Shown piece by piece: positions 10,399 through 20,858 of a stretch of DNA of 64,000 bases (positions within the stretch are counted from its first letter, which is position 1; each line of letters opens with the position of its first letter). The stretch is taken from assembly GCF_000330505.1 (NCBI RefSeq), contig NW_004440263.1:210976-274975 (forward strand), in the 5' to 3' direction. The translations under genes were made by a program, and so were the position numbers. The notes under the pieces are model-generated. The model was not told the DNA's origin. It did no database searches and worked only from the letters and a program-made list of their open reading frames with translations. Source of the stretch: Entamoeba invadens IP1. Taxonomy: Eukaryota > Evosea > Mastigamoebida > Endamoebidae.

Positions 10399-12231
10399 AT
10401 GGAGCCGATTCTCCACGATTATTTGATTATAGATACAAACGTCCTTCTACGTAACCAAGCCTCACAACTCTTTAAAAAAGCAAAGCACATAGTCACGACT
10501 GAAAGTGTAATAAAAGAAGTTAGAGATACTGTTTCTCGTCATCGTATTGAAACCCTACCTTTTGATTTAGAGTTAGACACTCCCTCCAAAGAAGATATTG
10601 AGTACACTGTTGAGTTTTCAAAGAAATCTGGGGACTTTTCCCGATTATCCACACAAGACATGTCCGTCATAGCATTAGCAGTGAAATACATGCGTGAACA
10701 AATGCCAGAAATCGAATTACCCAAAACCCCATCGGATCCACGAAAAGTTTTAAGTGAAGCTGAACAGCAGAAAAAAGCCGAAGAAACTCAAGAAGTTGAG
10801 ATTGTTCAAGTGAAAGAAAAACCAGTCACTATAACTTATGGACCGGCTCCTGTTGAAGACACCGCAGAAAAAGACGCAAGATTCCCAAAATTGGGCGAAA
10901 AAACTAAACGAAGCGAAAGACCAAAAATTGTGACCACCTTCGACTATGACCCCGAAAATGAAAAACCTCGTGAAAAACTCATGCTCTTCGACGAGAAGAA
11001 AAACAAAAAAACAAAAATCGAAGAAAACGAAAATCAAGAAGAAATAAATTCGCACAATTTGGAAGACGAAAAAATCGAAAATCCGCAAAACGAGAAAACC
11101 GAAAAAGAAGAAGAAAATCTCGCAAAAATCGGAAAAATTAAAAGAAGCGCAAAACGAAAAATGACAGATAAAGACTATGAAAGACTAGCGTTTGAAGAAT
11201 TGGATGATTGTAACGAAGAAGATGAAGAAGATTTGGGCGAACTCGAAGAGGAGTATTTATACAAAGATAGCGACAAGGATGAAGAAGAAGAGGATGATTT
11301 TTCAGATGGAGAGGATTTGTTAGATCAAAGTGAGAAAACGAAAGAAGTGGCGGAAGGAGACTGCGAAAGTGAGAAGAAAGATCGCGAAGACGGAAAGATC
11401 GAACAGATAAAGGAAGAAAAAAGCGAGAAAAAAACGGTGGTTTCACAAGAACCAAGCAAAGGTTCCCATATCCGATTTGAGGAGAAGGATTTGGACTTCA
11501 AAATAGAAACACTTCCAGCCCCGAAAAAGAGGGAGGGTGAACTTATTGTGGACGACGACGGATTTATTAGTGTCAAGCGTAAAAAAGATAAACCAAAGAA
11601 GAAACCAATCAACAAGCAATTCACTGAATGGATCACCCCACAAAACTATAAACAATTAGACAAAAGCGTCTTTTTCGATGATGAAAACGCGGAAGCTTAT
11701 AAGGTTGTATGCATGACTGCCGATTACACAATGGAAAACGTCTTGATGCAAATGGGCATTCATGTGATGGGGGTTGAAGGAAAGGTTATCACGAAAATCA
11801 TGAACTGGATGTTAAAGTGTTTGATATGTCATGAAGAGATTTTTGACTTGAGCAAAAAGTTCTGCCCGAAGTGTGGGTACCACGACCTGAGAAGAATTTC
11901 ATACTATGTCCTTTCTGATGGTAAGATAAAGGAGAATTTTAATGTTAATAAAACACTTTGCCAAAGGGGAAGGGTCTACCAAATCAAAAAGCTGACTCCC
12001 AAAAGAAATAAAACAGATAAAACTAGCAAGAAAATTATTCTCACTGAAGACGTTTACAACAAGAGGCTTCAAGAAACAAAAAGAGGTGTCAAAAAGACAA
12101 GTGGGTGGACTGAAGACGGGTTTTCCGCGTCGGTAACCGCCGAAAAGAGGGTTATCATTGAGAATGGGAGAAAGAATCCAAACCTTGCCAAGAAGAGGTT
12201 TGGGAAGAAAAATGCACCAGTGAATTTCTGA
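10399..12231 (+). CDS. NOB1: 20S pre-rRNA endonuclease NOB1
   Basis: Protein of 610 aa, single exon. NOB1 is the PIN-domain endonuclease that cuts 20S pre-rRNA at site D to make mature 18S rRNA in late 40S assembly. Residues 1-105 are the PIN domain, with acidic catalytic residues in LIIDTN (D12), IKEVRD (E40) and STQDMS (D87). Residues about 115-430 are a very acidic, lysine-rich low-complexity linker, longer than in yeast or human. The zinc ribbon follows with two CxxC pairs (CLIC 474-477 and CPKC 489-492), then the conserved YYVLSDGKI stretch and a basic tail. The start lies at the family's usual position just before the PIN domain. Works in the same pathway as the Utp12-like protein at 14371. 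Confidence 0.93.
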   Translation: MEPILHDYLIIDTNVLLRNQASQLFKKAKHIVTTESVIKEVRDTVSRHRIETLPFDLELDTPSKEDIEYTVEFSKKSGDFSRLSTQDMSVIALAVKYMREQMPEIELPKTPSDPRKVLSEAEQQKKAEETQEVEIVQVKEKPVTITYGPAPVEDTAEKDARFPKLGEKTKRSERPKIVTTFDYDPENEKPREKLMLFDEKKNKKTKIEENENQEEINSHNLEDEKIENPQNEKTEKEEENLAKIGKIKRSAKRKMTDKDYERLAFEELDDCNEEDEEDLGELEEEYLYKDSDKDEEEEDDFSDGEDLLDQSEKTKEVAEGDCESEKKDREDGKIEQIKEEKSEKKTVVSQEPSKGSHIRFEEKDLDFKIETLPAPKKREGELIVDDDGFISVKRKKDKPKKKPINKQFTEWITPQNYKQLDKSVFFDDENAEAYKVVCMTADYTMENVLMQMGIHVMGVEGKVITKIMNWMLKCLICHEEIFDLSKKFCPKCGYHDLRRISYYVLSDGKIKENFNVNKTLCQRGRVYQIKKLTPKRNKTDKTSKKIILTEDVYNKRLQETKRGVKKTSGWTEDGFSASVTAEKRVIIENGRKNPNLAKKRFGKKNAPVNF

Positions 12232-12422
12232 TTGATTTTATTTAATACCTTTTTGAATAAATCTGTTTATTTAGAAACGAATTTTATTTTATATCAAACA
12301 CGTCTGATATTCAATACCAGGCGTGTTTCAATGAATATTGAAATTCATTAAAATGATATCAATTTTATAAAACATAGAAAATAACTAAAACTCGAAAAAC
12401 TTTAAAAATTCAAAAAAAATTC

Positions 12423-14155
12423 ATGTCGCTCACAAAGCCAAGCATGGATTTGGCTCTTGTTGATGGCAAATATGACATTATATCTATTCGGAATCATTTC
12501 ATGAATGGTGGCGTTCTATCAATTCAATCTGCAGTAACCCTTATTCAACGAGTCAGACAACTCTTACAAAACGAACCGAATCTTATTTCTGTGAATGGTG
12601 ACGTTCTTATCTTTGGAGATTTTCATGGTCAATTTTTTGACTTCCTCACGGAAATTGAAGATTTGTTTGTTTGTGCCTTTTACTACTTTTATAGTATTTA
12701 TTATCTCTATAATAATTAGTATCAATAATAGATTCAATCTAATATCAATATAGTTTCGACCATTTTTTATCAGAGCCGAAATCAGTGATGTTGGTGTTAT
12801 TTAATAGAACTTTACAAAGTCTCTCTGATATTGGGTGTCTTCCATTTTCCATGTTTTCGAGCCACTTTAGAAGCTACAAATTGTTAAGAATTTAACAGCA
12901 TTTAACATACAGTGAGTGGAATAGAACGCCACATAAGACCATTTTTCTTGGGGATTATGTCGATCGAGGGATTTACTCGTGTGAGCTCCTCTTCATGTTA
13001 ATGAGTATGAAGTATAACTCGCCAACAGAAGTTTTGATGTTACGAGGGAACCACGAGACGCGTAAAATGACAGTGAAATGGGGGTTTCATAACGAGTGTA
13101 TTTGGAAGTACAATAATGAGATTTATAACGAAATAATGACAGTGTTTGATGCGTTGCCATTGGCAGTCATAGTCTCGTCCACGTATGGGGATTTTTTTCT
13201 GAGTCATGGGGGGCTATCGAAGAGTATGACCCGAGTTGAGGAGATCAGTCGAATCAATCGATTCAAAGAACCCCCAAAAGAAGGACTTTTCTGTGATTTG
13301 TTGTGGAGTGATCCGGTCTCAGTGGAATACTTTGAGATGCATCCCGAGATGGTTGAACACTGGGAAGAGATAACTTATGTAGAGAACATTGTAAGGAATT
13401 GTTCTTATATGTATGGACATAAAGCAGTCACTTCATTTCAGTTAAATAATAAGATAACAAGTGTTATAAGAGGACATCAATATACAGAAAAAGGTATTCA
13501 AATGCACTTCTTTGGGGAAGAACAAGTAGGAACCCCACTGGTATTTACTCTGTTCTCTGCGCCAAATTACTCGAAAGGGAATTTGGGGGCGGGAATGATC
13601 ATTAAGAGAAATGGAATACAGGTGAGGACGTACACGTCTTCTAAATTAAAAGAAGTGTATCGCCCAACTCTAGTTAATGCCTTTAGAGTAACAACACAAT
13701 GCATTACTATGGCACTCAATAACTTCATCACCGATTTCATTTATTACACATTTCAAGGCCACTTCGACTTACAAGACGATGACAAATTGAATGTGACGAG
13801 TCTTGTGAACTCAGTGAATGGAAGGGGCAAATCCGTGCTATCAAAAAGAGGTAAAAACATCGGTGGAAGTACTCCAATGAAACGAAAAAGACTGTTTGCA
13901 AGTAGTTCCTCAGCAACAGAACATAAAAACACTAAAAAACGGGGGACTTTAGTGTCTTCTATAGCAACAGAAGTCCCTTCAAAATGTTTGTTCTGTATAG
14001 TTCAATTGTATAGTAAATAGAATTATATGAAAACTATTATAATTTACTTTGACTCACAAGTAGATGAGCCGACTAAAATCAGAGAAGAGACGTTGCCCAT
14101 GTCACTCACTGAGTTGAGAAAGACGTGGACAGAGACTGAGACAGCACAACAGTAG
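12423..14155 (+). CDS. Calcineurin-type Ser/Thr protein phosphatase, three exons
   Basis: PPP-family metallophosphatase assembled from exons 12423-12664, 12913-13985 and 14064-14155; all junctions keep frame and give 468 aa. The first intron (248 bases, GTTTGT to CAG) splits GDFHGQFFDFL from FLGDYVDRG at a spacing that matches calcineurin A. Motifs seen: GDFHGQ, GDYVDRG, RGNHE, HGGL, and a GH motif before the C-terminal SAPNY. All metal ligands appear present. A helical region after the catalytic domain could bind a calcineurin B-like subunit; the Ser/Lys-rich tail ends in the third exon. The second intron (13986-14063) is inferred because coding-like sequence continues after it; without it the protein would end at 14020. 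Calcineurin A is likeliest; a PP1/PP2A-like relative is the alternative. Confidence 0.8.
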
Positions 14156-14352
14156 TCCTTCATGTTTGAATTTGAATGCATTTTCTTCGCATCTGTTTGA
14201 TAGTATTTTAATAGTATAATATAGTATAAAATAAACTAGAAAAGGCTGGTCATAGGGTTACGAAAATGCCCCCAAAATTGTATTAAAAAAAGACTTTTTT
14301 CGTCTTCTTGTGAATTATAAAACCAAATTTCTATGAAGAAAACGGCTGTTTT

Positions 14353-14360
14353 GAACTGAA
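14353..14360 (+). promoter_or_regulatory. GAAC-like core promoter box before the Utp12 gene
   Basis: A TTGAACTG string about 15 bases before the start codon matches the Entamoeba GAAC core element (consensus near AATGAACT). Assignment is by motif and spacing only. Confidence 0.4.
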
Positions 14361-14370
14361 AAGAAAGAGG

Positions 14371-16878
14371 ATGGTGAAGACATATTTGGACTACAAGGTC
14401 GAGTCTCGAAGCGGATCGATCTCGACGGCGAACGTTGTGTATTTTGACTTGAACCAAATACTTCTAGTGCGGAACAATCGAGTGGACTTAGTCAACACAC
14501 GAACAAATCGAGTAGAGAAGAGTTTTCAATGTGATGAAGAGGTATCCGTCGTCTCGGTTGATTCCGACCGCCACAACATTGCAGTTGGGAGTGTCAAAGG
14601 GAAGATCTTTTTGTTTTCGATTGAAGACAGTGAGTTGTTAGTGACATTGAGTGGGCACCGTACACCGGTTCAGATTTTAGAATTCAGTCCAAAAGGGACC
14701 ATATTAGTCTCTATAGGGTTAGAGCCCGAAATAGTAGTTTGGGATGTGATTAAAGAAGAAGGTATCTGTCGTCTTCGTGGGCATTTAAACGTAATTCGTG
14801 CTGCTGTAGTCTACGATGATATTGTTATAACTGCTGGAGATGATGGTTTAGTGAAGGTATGGGACTTAGAAGTCCAGCAATGCAAACAAACCCTAGTTGG
14901 TCATCAAAGTGCGATAAAAAGTCTCAAAGAAATTGAACCTGGAATTTTGATGACGGGGAGTTTAGATGGGAAAATTAGGGTTTTAAAACTGGAAGAAGGG
15001 AGTGAAGAAGTGTTAACTCTTCTTGGGGAAGGCAATTTGAATGTGACGGGGTATGTCACATCCATTCAAGTCCACAAGACTTTCTGTGGCCTTTCTGTGT
15101 ATGGGGGGACATTAGTAGTAGGGGAGATCATTACAACGGAAGACCGGAAGAAGTCCAAAAAGCGCCGTAAAAGAGTCGAGAACAATGAGTTTGTCTTAAG
15201 TGATTATTTAGTTGTCCGCCATGGGATGAAAGTGAATGAAACCATCAAGTCGCTTTCGGTCTTCACTCACAAAGGAAATGCAGAGGCCAAAGTAATAGTT
15301 GGGGATGTGAATGGGTACCTTGAGTATCAATACAAGAAATTTGAGCCCGAATTGATTCAAGAGCACAAGCGTCCGGATAGTAAAATAGTTTTAGTCTCCG
15401 ATGATGATGTCACCATAGCCTCCATAGGAGATGGCAATTGTGAGATATGGACGATCAATGGGAAGAGTTGTTCTTCTGTGAGATGTGGACGAGCGAATGT
15501 AGCGACGTTCTTACCTGGGGGGCGTTTTGTAGCTATTGGAACACTTGGGGGGTCTATTGAGATAGTGGACACCTCTGCTGCTGTAGTAATAGGAAGTATT
15601 AAAGGACATGACTCGGAAGTGACTGCTTTGAAGATGTGGAAGGTGAATGACTTTCTTGGAATTGTGACAGCGGGGAAAGATAAGAAAGTTCGAGTATGGG
15701 AGTTAAATGTATCTACTGACGAGGATGGTGGGAAGTGTGTCGAAATTACATTAAAGAATGAATATGATATGGATGACTCGGTCATTTCTTTAGAATTGTC
15801 GAAGAAAGTGTTAATAGTTGGTACTAATGATAACAACGTGAAGGTTTACAAACTTCCAGAGATGCAATTTTATTTAAGTTTGTATGGACACAATTTGCCA
15901 GTGACGAGCATTTCTATAAGCGATGATGATGAACTTGTGATTACTGGATCTGCTGATAAAACGGTTAAAATTTGGGGACTTCAATTTGGGGAGTGTAAAC
16001 GGACTATGAAAGTTCATGATGATATTGTGACTGGAGTTGTATGTATCCCACGCACTCATTACTTCATGAGTGTGTCTCGCGATAAGAAGATGCGTTACTT
16101 TGATGCAGATAAGATGATTCTCATTAAGACGTATGATACCCATGAAGGGGGTATCATGGATATTGTATGTAGTAAATATGGTGATTATGTAGTGACGACG
16201 TCATTGGATCATTCGTTTATTGTATGGATGCGAGGAAAGGAACAAGTCTTTGTCGAAGAAGAGGAGCGCAAGTTGTTAACGACTCGTTTTGATGAAGAGG
16301 AATTGAAAGAGATCGACTTCGTCGATAGAAATGCACCAGAGCGGTTGGAGACGACAGACGCGACGAAAAAGACGGTGGAGATGATACGAAGTGCGGAGGA
16401 TTTAATGAGTGTGATAGATACAGTGACACAAGAAATGAATAATATTGAAGGGTATACCGAAGAATATAAGAAATGGGAAGTAACGAAAGAAGGTGAGCCA
16501 CCAGTCAAACCAGAGCCTTCAATAGCTTTGATGGGGACTAACCCTAATGATTACTTAATGAATCTCGTCATGAAAATTCAAGCAGCTAACTTGCATCAAA
16601 TCCTTTTAATGTTACCAACTTCCCATGCAGTTCTATTACTCGGATGGGTTAACACCTGGTTGGCTGAAAACAAGAGAGTTTTAACTTGTGTCAATATCGC
16701 TAGTTTCTTGTGCAAAGTCCACTACTCCTATTTGGTCGGTTCAAAGGATCAGAAAATTACTCAAATACTTGAAAGTCTCTCAAAAAGATCGCAGGAAAAA
16801 ATAGAAACTTTAAGAATCACGACTGCAACAAACCTGGAACTCTTGACCGTCGTCGATTTGAAACTTAACACGATGTGA
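14371..16878 (+). CDS. UTP12: WDR3/Utp12 U3 snoRNP WD-repeat protein
   Basis: WD40 protein of 835 aa, single exon. Two consecutive WD propellers occupy residues about 15-640 (repeated GH...W/IWD or VWD units such as VVWD, VKVWDLE, VRVWEL and VKIWGL). The C-terminal region about 700-805 matches the helical Utp12 domain. The N-terminus MVKTYLDY resembles the start of WDR3/Utp12 proteins, which sit in the UTP-B complex of the small-subunit processome and help fold 35S pre-rRNA in the nucleolus. Length is slightly under the usual 900-950 aa. Together with NOB1 upstream and L13 downstream it makes ribosome production a theme of this stretch, though these genes are not co-transcribed. Close relatives (Pwp2, Utp13) share the architecture, so the paralogue call is less sure than the family. 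Confidence 0.85.
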   Translation: MVKTYLDYKVESRSGSISTANVVYFDLNQILLVRNNRVDLVNTRTNRVEKSFQCDEEVSVVSVDSDRHNIAVGSVKGKIFLFSIEDSELLVTLSGHRTPVQILEFSPKGTILVSIGLEPEIVVWDVIKEEGICRLRGHLNVIRAAVVYDDIVITAGDDGLVKVWDLEVQQCKQTLVGHQSAIKSLKEIEPGILMTGSLDGKIRVLKLEEGSEEVLTLLGEGNLNVTGYVTSIQVHKTFCGLSVYGGTLVVGEIITTEDRKKSKKRRKRVENNEFVLSDYLVVRHGMKVNETIKSLSVFTHKGNAEAKVIVGDVNGYLEYQYKKFEPELIQEHKRPDSKIVLVSDDDVTIASIGDGNCEIWTINGKSCSSVRCGRANVATFLPGGRFVAIGTLGGSIEIVDTSAAVVIGSIKGHDSEVTALKMWKVNDFLGIVTAGKDKKVRVWELNVSTDEDGGKCVEITLKNEYDMDDSVISLELSKKVLIVGTNDNNVKVYKLPEMQFYLSLYGHNLPVTSISISDDDELVITGSADKTVKIWGLQFGECKRTMKVHDDIVTGVVCIPRTHYFMSVSRDKKMRYFDADKMILIKTYDTHEGGIMDIVCSKYGDYVVTTSLDHSFIVWMRGKEQVFVEEEERKLLTTRFDEEELKEIDFVDRNAPERLETTDATKKTVEMIRSAEDLMSVIDTVTQEMNNIEGYTEEYKKWEVTKEGEPPVKPEPSIALMGTNPNDYLMNLVMKIQAANLHQILLMLPTSHAVLLLGWVNTWLAENKRVLTCVNIASFLCKVHYSYLVGSKDQKITQILESLSKRSQEKIETLRITTATNLELLTVVDLKLNTM

Positions 16879-17090
16879 ACAAATTGATTGATTCGTTTTT
16901 TATAGTAATTTTACTATATTTTTATTAGTAATATATCATTTTTATACTATTATTATTATTATTATTATTATATTACTATGCTATTACTATTACTTTTTAA
17001 AATATAAATATTATACTAATAGTATACTTTTACTATACTTTCCAATTTAAAAAAGTAATAATTTATTAATAAGAAAACTAGAAATAGAAC

Positions 17091-17363
17091 ATGGAGAGTA
17101 AGCCAGACGAATATGAAGCAATGAAACGGTATTGTGAATGTATGTCGAAATATGATGTGATAAGAAGAGAAGAAAATGCGGCACGTGAAAAAAAACCACG
17201 GAGGCCAAATATGGAATACGTCACACCAAAAGAACTGGAAAGAATGAAATGTCGAGAAGCTTTAGTTGACGAACTTAACAAAGAAGAGGAAAAGGTCAGA
17301 CAACTTAAACGAAGCAAAATAAAAAGGGAGTTGGAGGAAATCATATCAACACTGAACAAATAA
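17091..17363 (+). CDS. Small charged hypothetical protein
   Basis: Not recognised. A 90-residue Lys/Glu/Arg-rich protein, predicted mostly helical with a coiled-coil-like second half (about 50-88). The start codon is preceded directly by ATAGAAC, compatible with a GAAC box and very short leader. No signal peptide, membrane segment or metal site. The codon composition (few stops, charged residues well mixed) is better than that of spacer ORFs, but there is no family evidence. The opposite-strand frame over the same bases is taken as a shadow. Confidence 0.5.
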   Translation: MESKPDEYEAMKRYCECMSKYDVIRREENAAREKKPRRPNMEYVTPKELERMKCREALVDELNKEEEKVRQLKRSKIKRELEEIISTLNK

Positions 17364-17818
17364 AGATTGACATTCTGTTCTTGTTGAAATGTTTTTATAG
17401 AAGTACTACAACTTCTTTTGTTATTTTATTTTGATTTTATAATTTTAATTTAATCTTTTCATTAAAGATTAAATTAAAATTCATTTTTTTATGAAAAAAA
17501 AATGCAACTTTACATTAAAACCTAAAAAATTTTTAATAAGTCTTATTAAAATAATTGAAGAATTTTTATTATAATAATACTATTATTATTGAAAATAATA
17601 AATAATAATAATAATTATTATTATTAATAAATAAATTTAAAAAAATTAAAAAAATCGATAGAAATACAAGAAAGTCGCAATAATAATTGTAAATAACTAA
17701 CACACAAAAACAGCATTTAAAACTTCGAAAAAAATACCCAATAGAAAGAAGTTCAAACAACAACATTGAAAAAGTACAAAACAACTAATACGTAGTAAAA
17801 GGATAACAATTAGCTTGA
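17364..17818. other. A/T low-complexity spacer
   Basis: Mixed A/T runs with short ATT/AAT microsatellites; no coding or RNA signal seen. Confidence 0.6.
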
Positions 17819-18523
17819 TTAAAGTGCATAAGGGAGGCCATAGAAGTTGCCTGAGAATCCGTCAAAGAATTGTACGAATGGGTCTGTGTAGTAAGCATTT
17901 CCATAATATGAGAAGAAGTCGTCACCGAGTTGATACTCCAAATCATCCTCGCCGTTTGTTTCGTTGTCATCCTCTTCCTCTTCATCATCGTCTTCTTCGT
18001 CAAACTCAGAATCTTCGGCCTCGAGGGCTTCCATATCCTCTTCGATCTCGGCGTCCAAGTCGTCTTCGAGATACAAATCATCGTCGTCGTCACCAAGTTC
18101 GTACTCGTCGAACTTCGAGTCATCGTCTTCTTCGTCCTCGTTGTCATCATCATCGTCAGTCGCGTCCTCGTTGTCGTCAAATTCGTTCATGTCCTCAGCC
18201 TCATGTTCCTCATTCTCATATGAAACATCGTTCAACGCAAACTCCTCTGCGTCATCGCTCTACTCGTTATTTTTTTTCCAACACCTCCTCTACTAACTTT
18301 AAATGTGTACTTAAAATTGACCCTCAAATTCTGCTCTTAAATAATCATTTGTTCCGTTTTCAATCTCATTTTGTCAATCTCGAGACTGATGAGTTTTGCC
18401 ATTCCAAAAAATAGATCTTGAAAATCCCAAAAAACAAACAGTAAAAAGTTCAACGTCCGCTGCGTCGACTTCATAGGCGTAAGAACTGAATATAGCAAGT
18501 AACAATACAACCATCACCTTCAT
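17819..18523 (-). CDS. Secreted hyperacidic protein, two exons
   Basis: Exon 1 (18523-18440) encodes a clear signal peptide (MKVMVVLLLAIFSSYA) and the first mature residues. A 180-base intron beginning GTTTGT and ending GAGTAG joins in frame to exon 2 (18259-17819), giving 174 aa. The mature protein is dominated by Asp and Glu, with runs of up to five, and ends in a neutral Tyr/Phe/Gly-rich tail of about 40 residues. It has no cysteines and no ER-retention KDEL. No family recognised. Calcium-binding or buffering in the ER, granules or cell surface is a guess from composition. The intron is longer than typical here and holds coding-like sequence, so another exon is possible. Confidence 0.65.
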
Positions 18524-18979
18524 TTTTTGCTAGAAATTATGATTTTTTAATTCTTTTCGAGTTCTTTTGTTTTTTTCTTTTTTTCTTTATATTGATTTTT
18601 TCTTTTTCGCGTTTTGCTATTTTGTCTTATTCTTTGTTAATATTGTTATTATTAATTTATAATTGTTTTTTAACCATGTTTAAATCTGAAATAAATTCTC
18701 AGTTCTTTTCATAATTACTCGAACCTATAGTATTTGATTATCAAATAGTTACTATAAACTATATACAATAATATGTCGCTGATGAAATATTTTAAAAAAA
18801 CAACTCTTTTTGTATTTAATGATATTATTATAATACCTATTTTTACGCTTATTCCAATGTTATTTTATTAATAAAACAACCGAAACTAAAAAATATAGTT
18901 AAATAATAATAATTATAAAGTAAGAATACAAGATAGATTTGAACGAAACGAGAGGTTCTCATTTTTATATCTGACTTTA
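18524..18979. other. Intergenic spacer
   Basis: T-rich and A/T-rich sequence between two minus-strand genes; nothing further recognised. Confidence 0.55.
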
Positions 18980-20200
18980 CTATGAGAGTAAATGTTTAGC
19001 GGTAAATCCTATATCCAAGAAGAAATATTTCAGTGCTATTCCCCAATTTGTGAGATTTGAGACATTGATAAATGACATTCTCTGTATAAATTCGTTTTCC
19101 GTTATTTCATAAGGTATATCGAACGTTGTAGTTTCCACCAAAAACTCGACAATTTCCCCGAAAGCCATCAAAATGATTTTGAGAGCGTTTTTGAATTTAG
19201 ATTTTCCAACCGAATTAAAATCCAAATGACTCACTTTCTTTTCACCAAACCCATAATTATCTATACAACACTTTTTAAGGAAAATTCCCGAATATTTGGA
19301 CAGAATTGTGATCATCTCAATAACGGTCCCAAAAACAATTTGAAGACTATTCCCGTCTTTTTTCTTGAAAGCCTCAACAACATCTATTCCCTCAACTGAC
19401 ACCGAATTATCAAGCCACTCAATTCGAAAGTTATCAATCCACAAACTTTGGCTATTTATTCGGGTTAAAACTATACTATCGTTATTAGAATAATTATAAT
19501 ATGTTATAACTTTCTCAAGACTTCTCGACGACGACAAGTCGATTTTAGTGGTCAGAAAATTATTGAGTTCCCGACTCTCCGCGAGCTTGTCGACCAACGC
19601 GGTTATTATAGAAGATGTATACGCCAGGTCTTCGTTAATCCTAATTTGCTCTTTCAGTTCAGCTTCGAGCAATTCGACTTCTTTGATCTCCTTTTGGATC
19701 TCCGTCTCGACGCAGTTCTTTGTCTGCATCTCTTCGAGGGACATCTTCTCCGTGACGATAATTTCTCCGAGGGTGTAGAACTGTTCATTTGTATATTTAC
19801 ACATCACTTCCCAACATGGTACACAGAACGGAACGTCGAGTTGAAGAACTTCCTTCCACGTCTCCTTCCATTCGACAAATTCCTTTGACTTAGATATGTC
19901 TCTCGAGTACATTTGAACACTCTTTTCTTTCCTTTTGGTCGTTGTTATACTCAAAATGGCATCTTCATTGTTTCTGAATGAAGACTCCTTTGGTGATGGT
20001 TGAAGAGAACTAAAAGGCTTCACTGGAGAGTACGCCTCGTGAAATGAAGAGGTGTAAGAAGCAGCTTGTTTGCGACTTGGAGGCGGTGGGGGAGTCAGTG
20101 TAAAGAGACTCTGTGGAAGAGTGGACATTAATTGTTTGTGTAAAACAATTGGCGCGTGACAGACAGCACATTCAAGAAGAACTGATTGGATGTCCATCAT
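18980..20200 (-). CDS. ATG6: Beclin-1/Atg6 autophagy protein
   Basis: Protein of 406 aa, single exon, starting at the first of two adjacent ATGs (20200); the frame runs further upstream but without an ATG. Beclin is a regulatory subunit of the class III PI3-kinase (Vps34) complex that starts autophagosomes and sorts endosomes. Features: an N-terminal CxxC (C11, C14) and a second (C126, C129 in FCVPC) at the spacing seen in beclins, a Pro/Ser-rich linker, a coiled coil (about 155-215), and a C-terminal evolutionarily conserved domain (about 235-406) containing INSQSLWID, a central FGTVIEM helix and a NWGIALKYFF end. A BH3-like segment is not obvious. It is shorter than human Beclin 1 (450 aa). 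Autophagy of this kind is used by Entamoeba during encystation. Confidence 0.8.
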   Translation of the reverse strand: MMDIQSVLLECAVCHAPIVLHKQLMSTLPQSLFTLTPPPPPSRKQAASYTSSFHEAYSPVKPFSSLQPSPKESSFRNNEDAILSITTTKRKEKSVQMYSRDISKSKEFVEWKETWKEVLQLDVPFCVPCWEVMCKYTNEQFYTLGEIIVTEKMSLEEMQTKNCVETEIQKEIKEVELLEAELKEQIRINEDLAYTSSIITALVDKLAESRELNNFLTTKIDLSSSRSLEKVITYYNYSNNDSIVLTRINSQSLWIDNFRIEWLDNSVSVEGIDVVEAFKKKDGNSLQIVFGTVIEMITILSKYSGIFLKKCCIDNYGFGEKKVSHLDFNSVGKSKFKNALKIILMAFGEIVEFLVETTTFDIPYEITENEFIQRMSFINVSNLTNWGIALKYFFLDIGFTAKHLLS

Positions 20201-20858
20201 TGAATTATCAAGTTTTCTGTGTAAAAAATGAATACACAACAGGATTGAAATGTACTAATATTTAATGGTTTCATAAATTATAAAAAATAGTTTTTTATGT
20301 TTTTTTCGAACTCGAACTTTTGAAGAAATAATTTTTACTCTAATTGTGAAGTTAAGAAATAAAATGAATAAAAATTTTAATTTAGTTTATTTTTAATATA
20401 ATTATTTATTAGTTGTAGGTATTAAAAATAATCATAAAACACTTCCAAATATTATTTAATTATAGTTAATTATAATAAAAATATGTAAGATGATTAGAGT
20501 GGATTTTTTTCCATTCAACAATAATGGAAATTTCTGTTTTGATATAATTTGTTATTTATAATAATAATAAAATAAAAATGATATGAATAATTATATTTTA
20601 CTAATAACATATTATAATATTTATTATATTAGAAAAAAAAAAAAAATACCATTAAAAATAATTGAATTATTCACTCGAAAAATCAAATCAATAACTTTTC
20701 AAATGAATAAGCAAAAACGTTTTTACATTTTTTGTAAAGTTTTAATAAAGAAATTTTATTATTAAGTTTTAATTATAGTTAATAATTTAATATAATTTAA
20801 TAACAAATTTACACTTAAATTTTCATTTTTTAAACAAATAATAATGGGACCTACATTG

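Noticed and set aside
17815..18414. Arg/His- and Ser-rich long frames opposite the acidic protein
   Set aside because: Direct consequence of GAN repeats read on the other strand; low complexity only.
20583..20765. 60-codon frame of Ile/Lys/Tyr/Asn
   Set aside because: Typical chance frame of A/T spacer.
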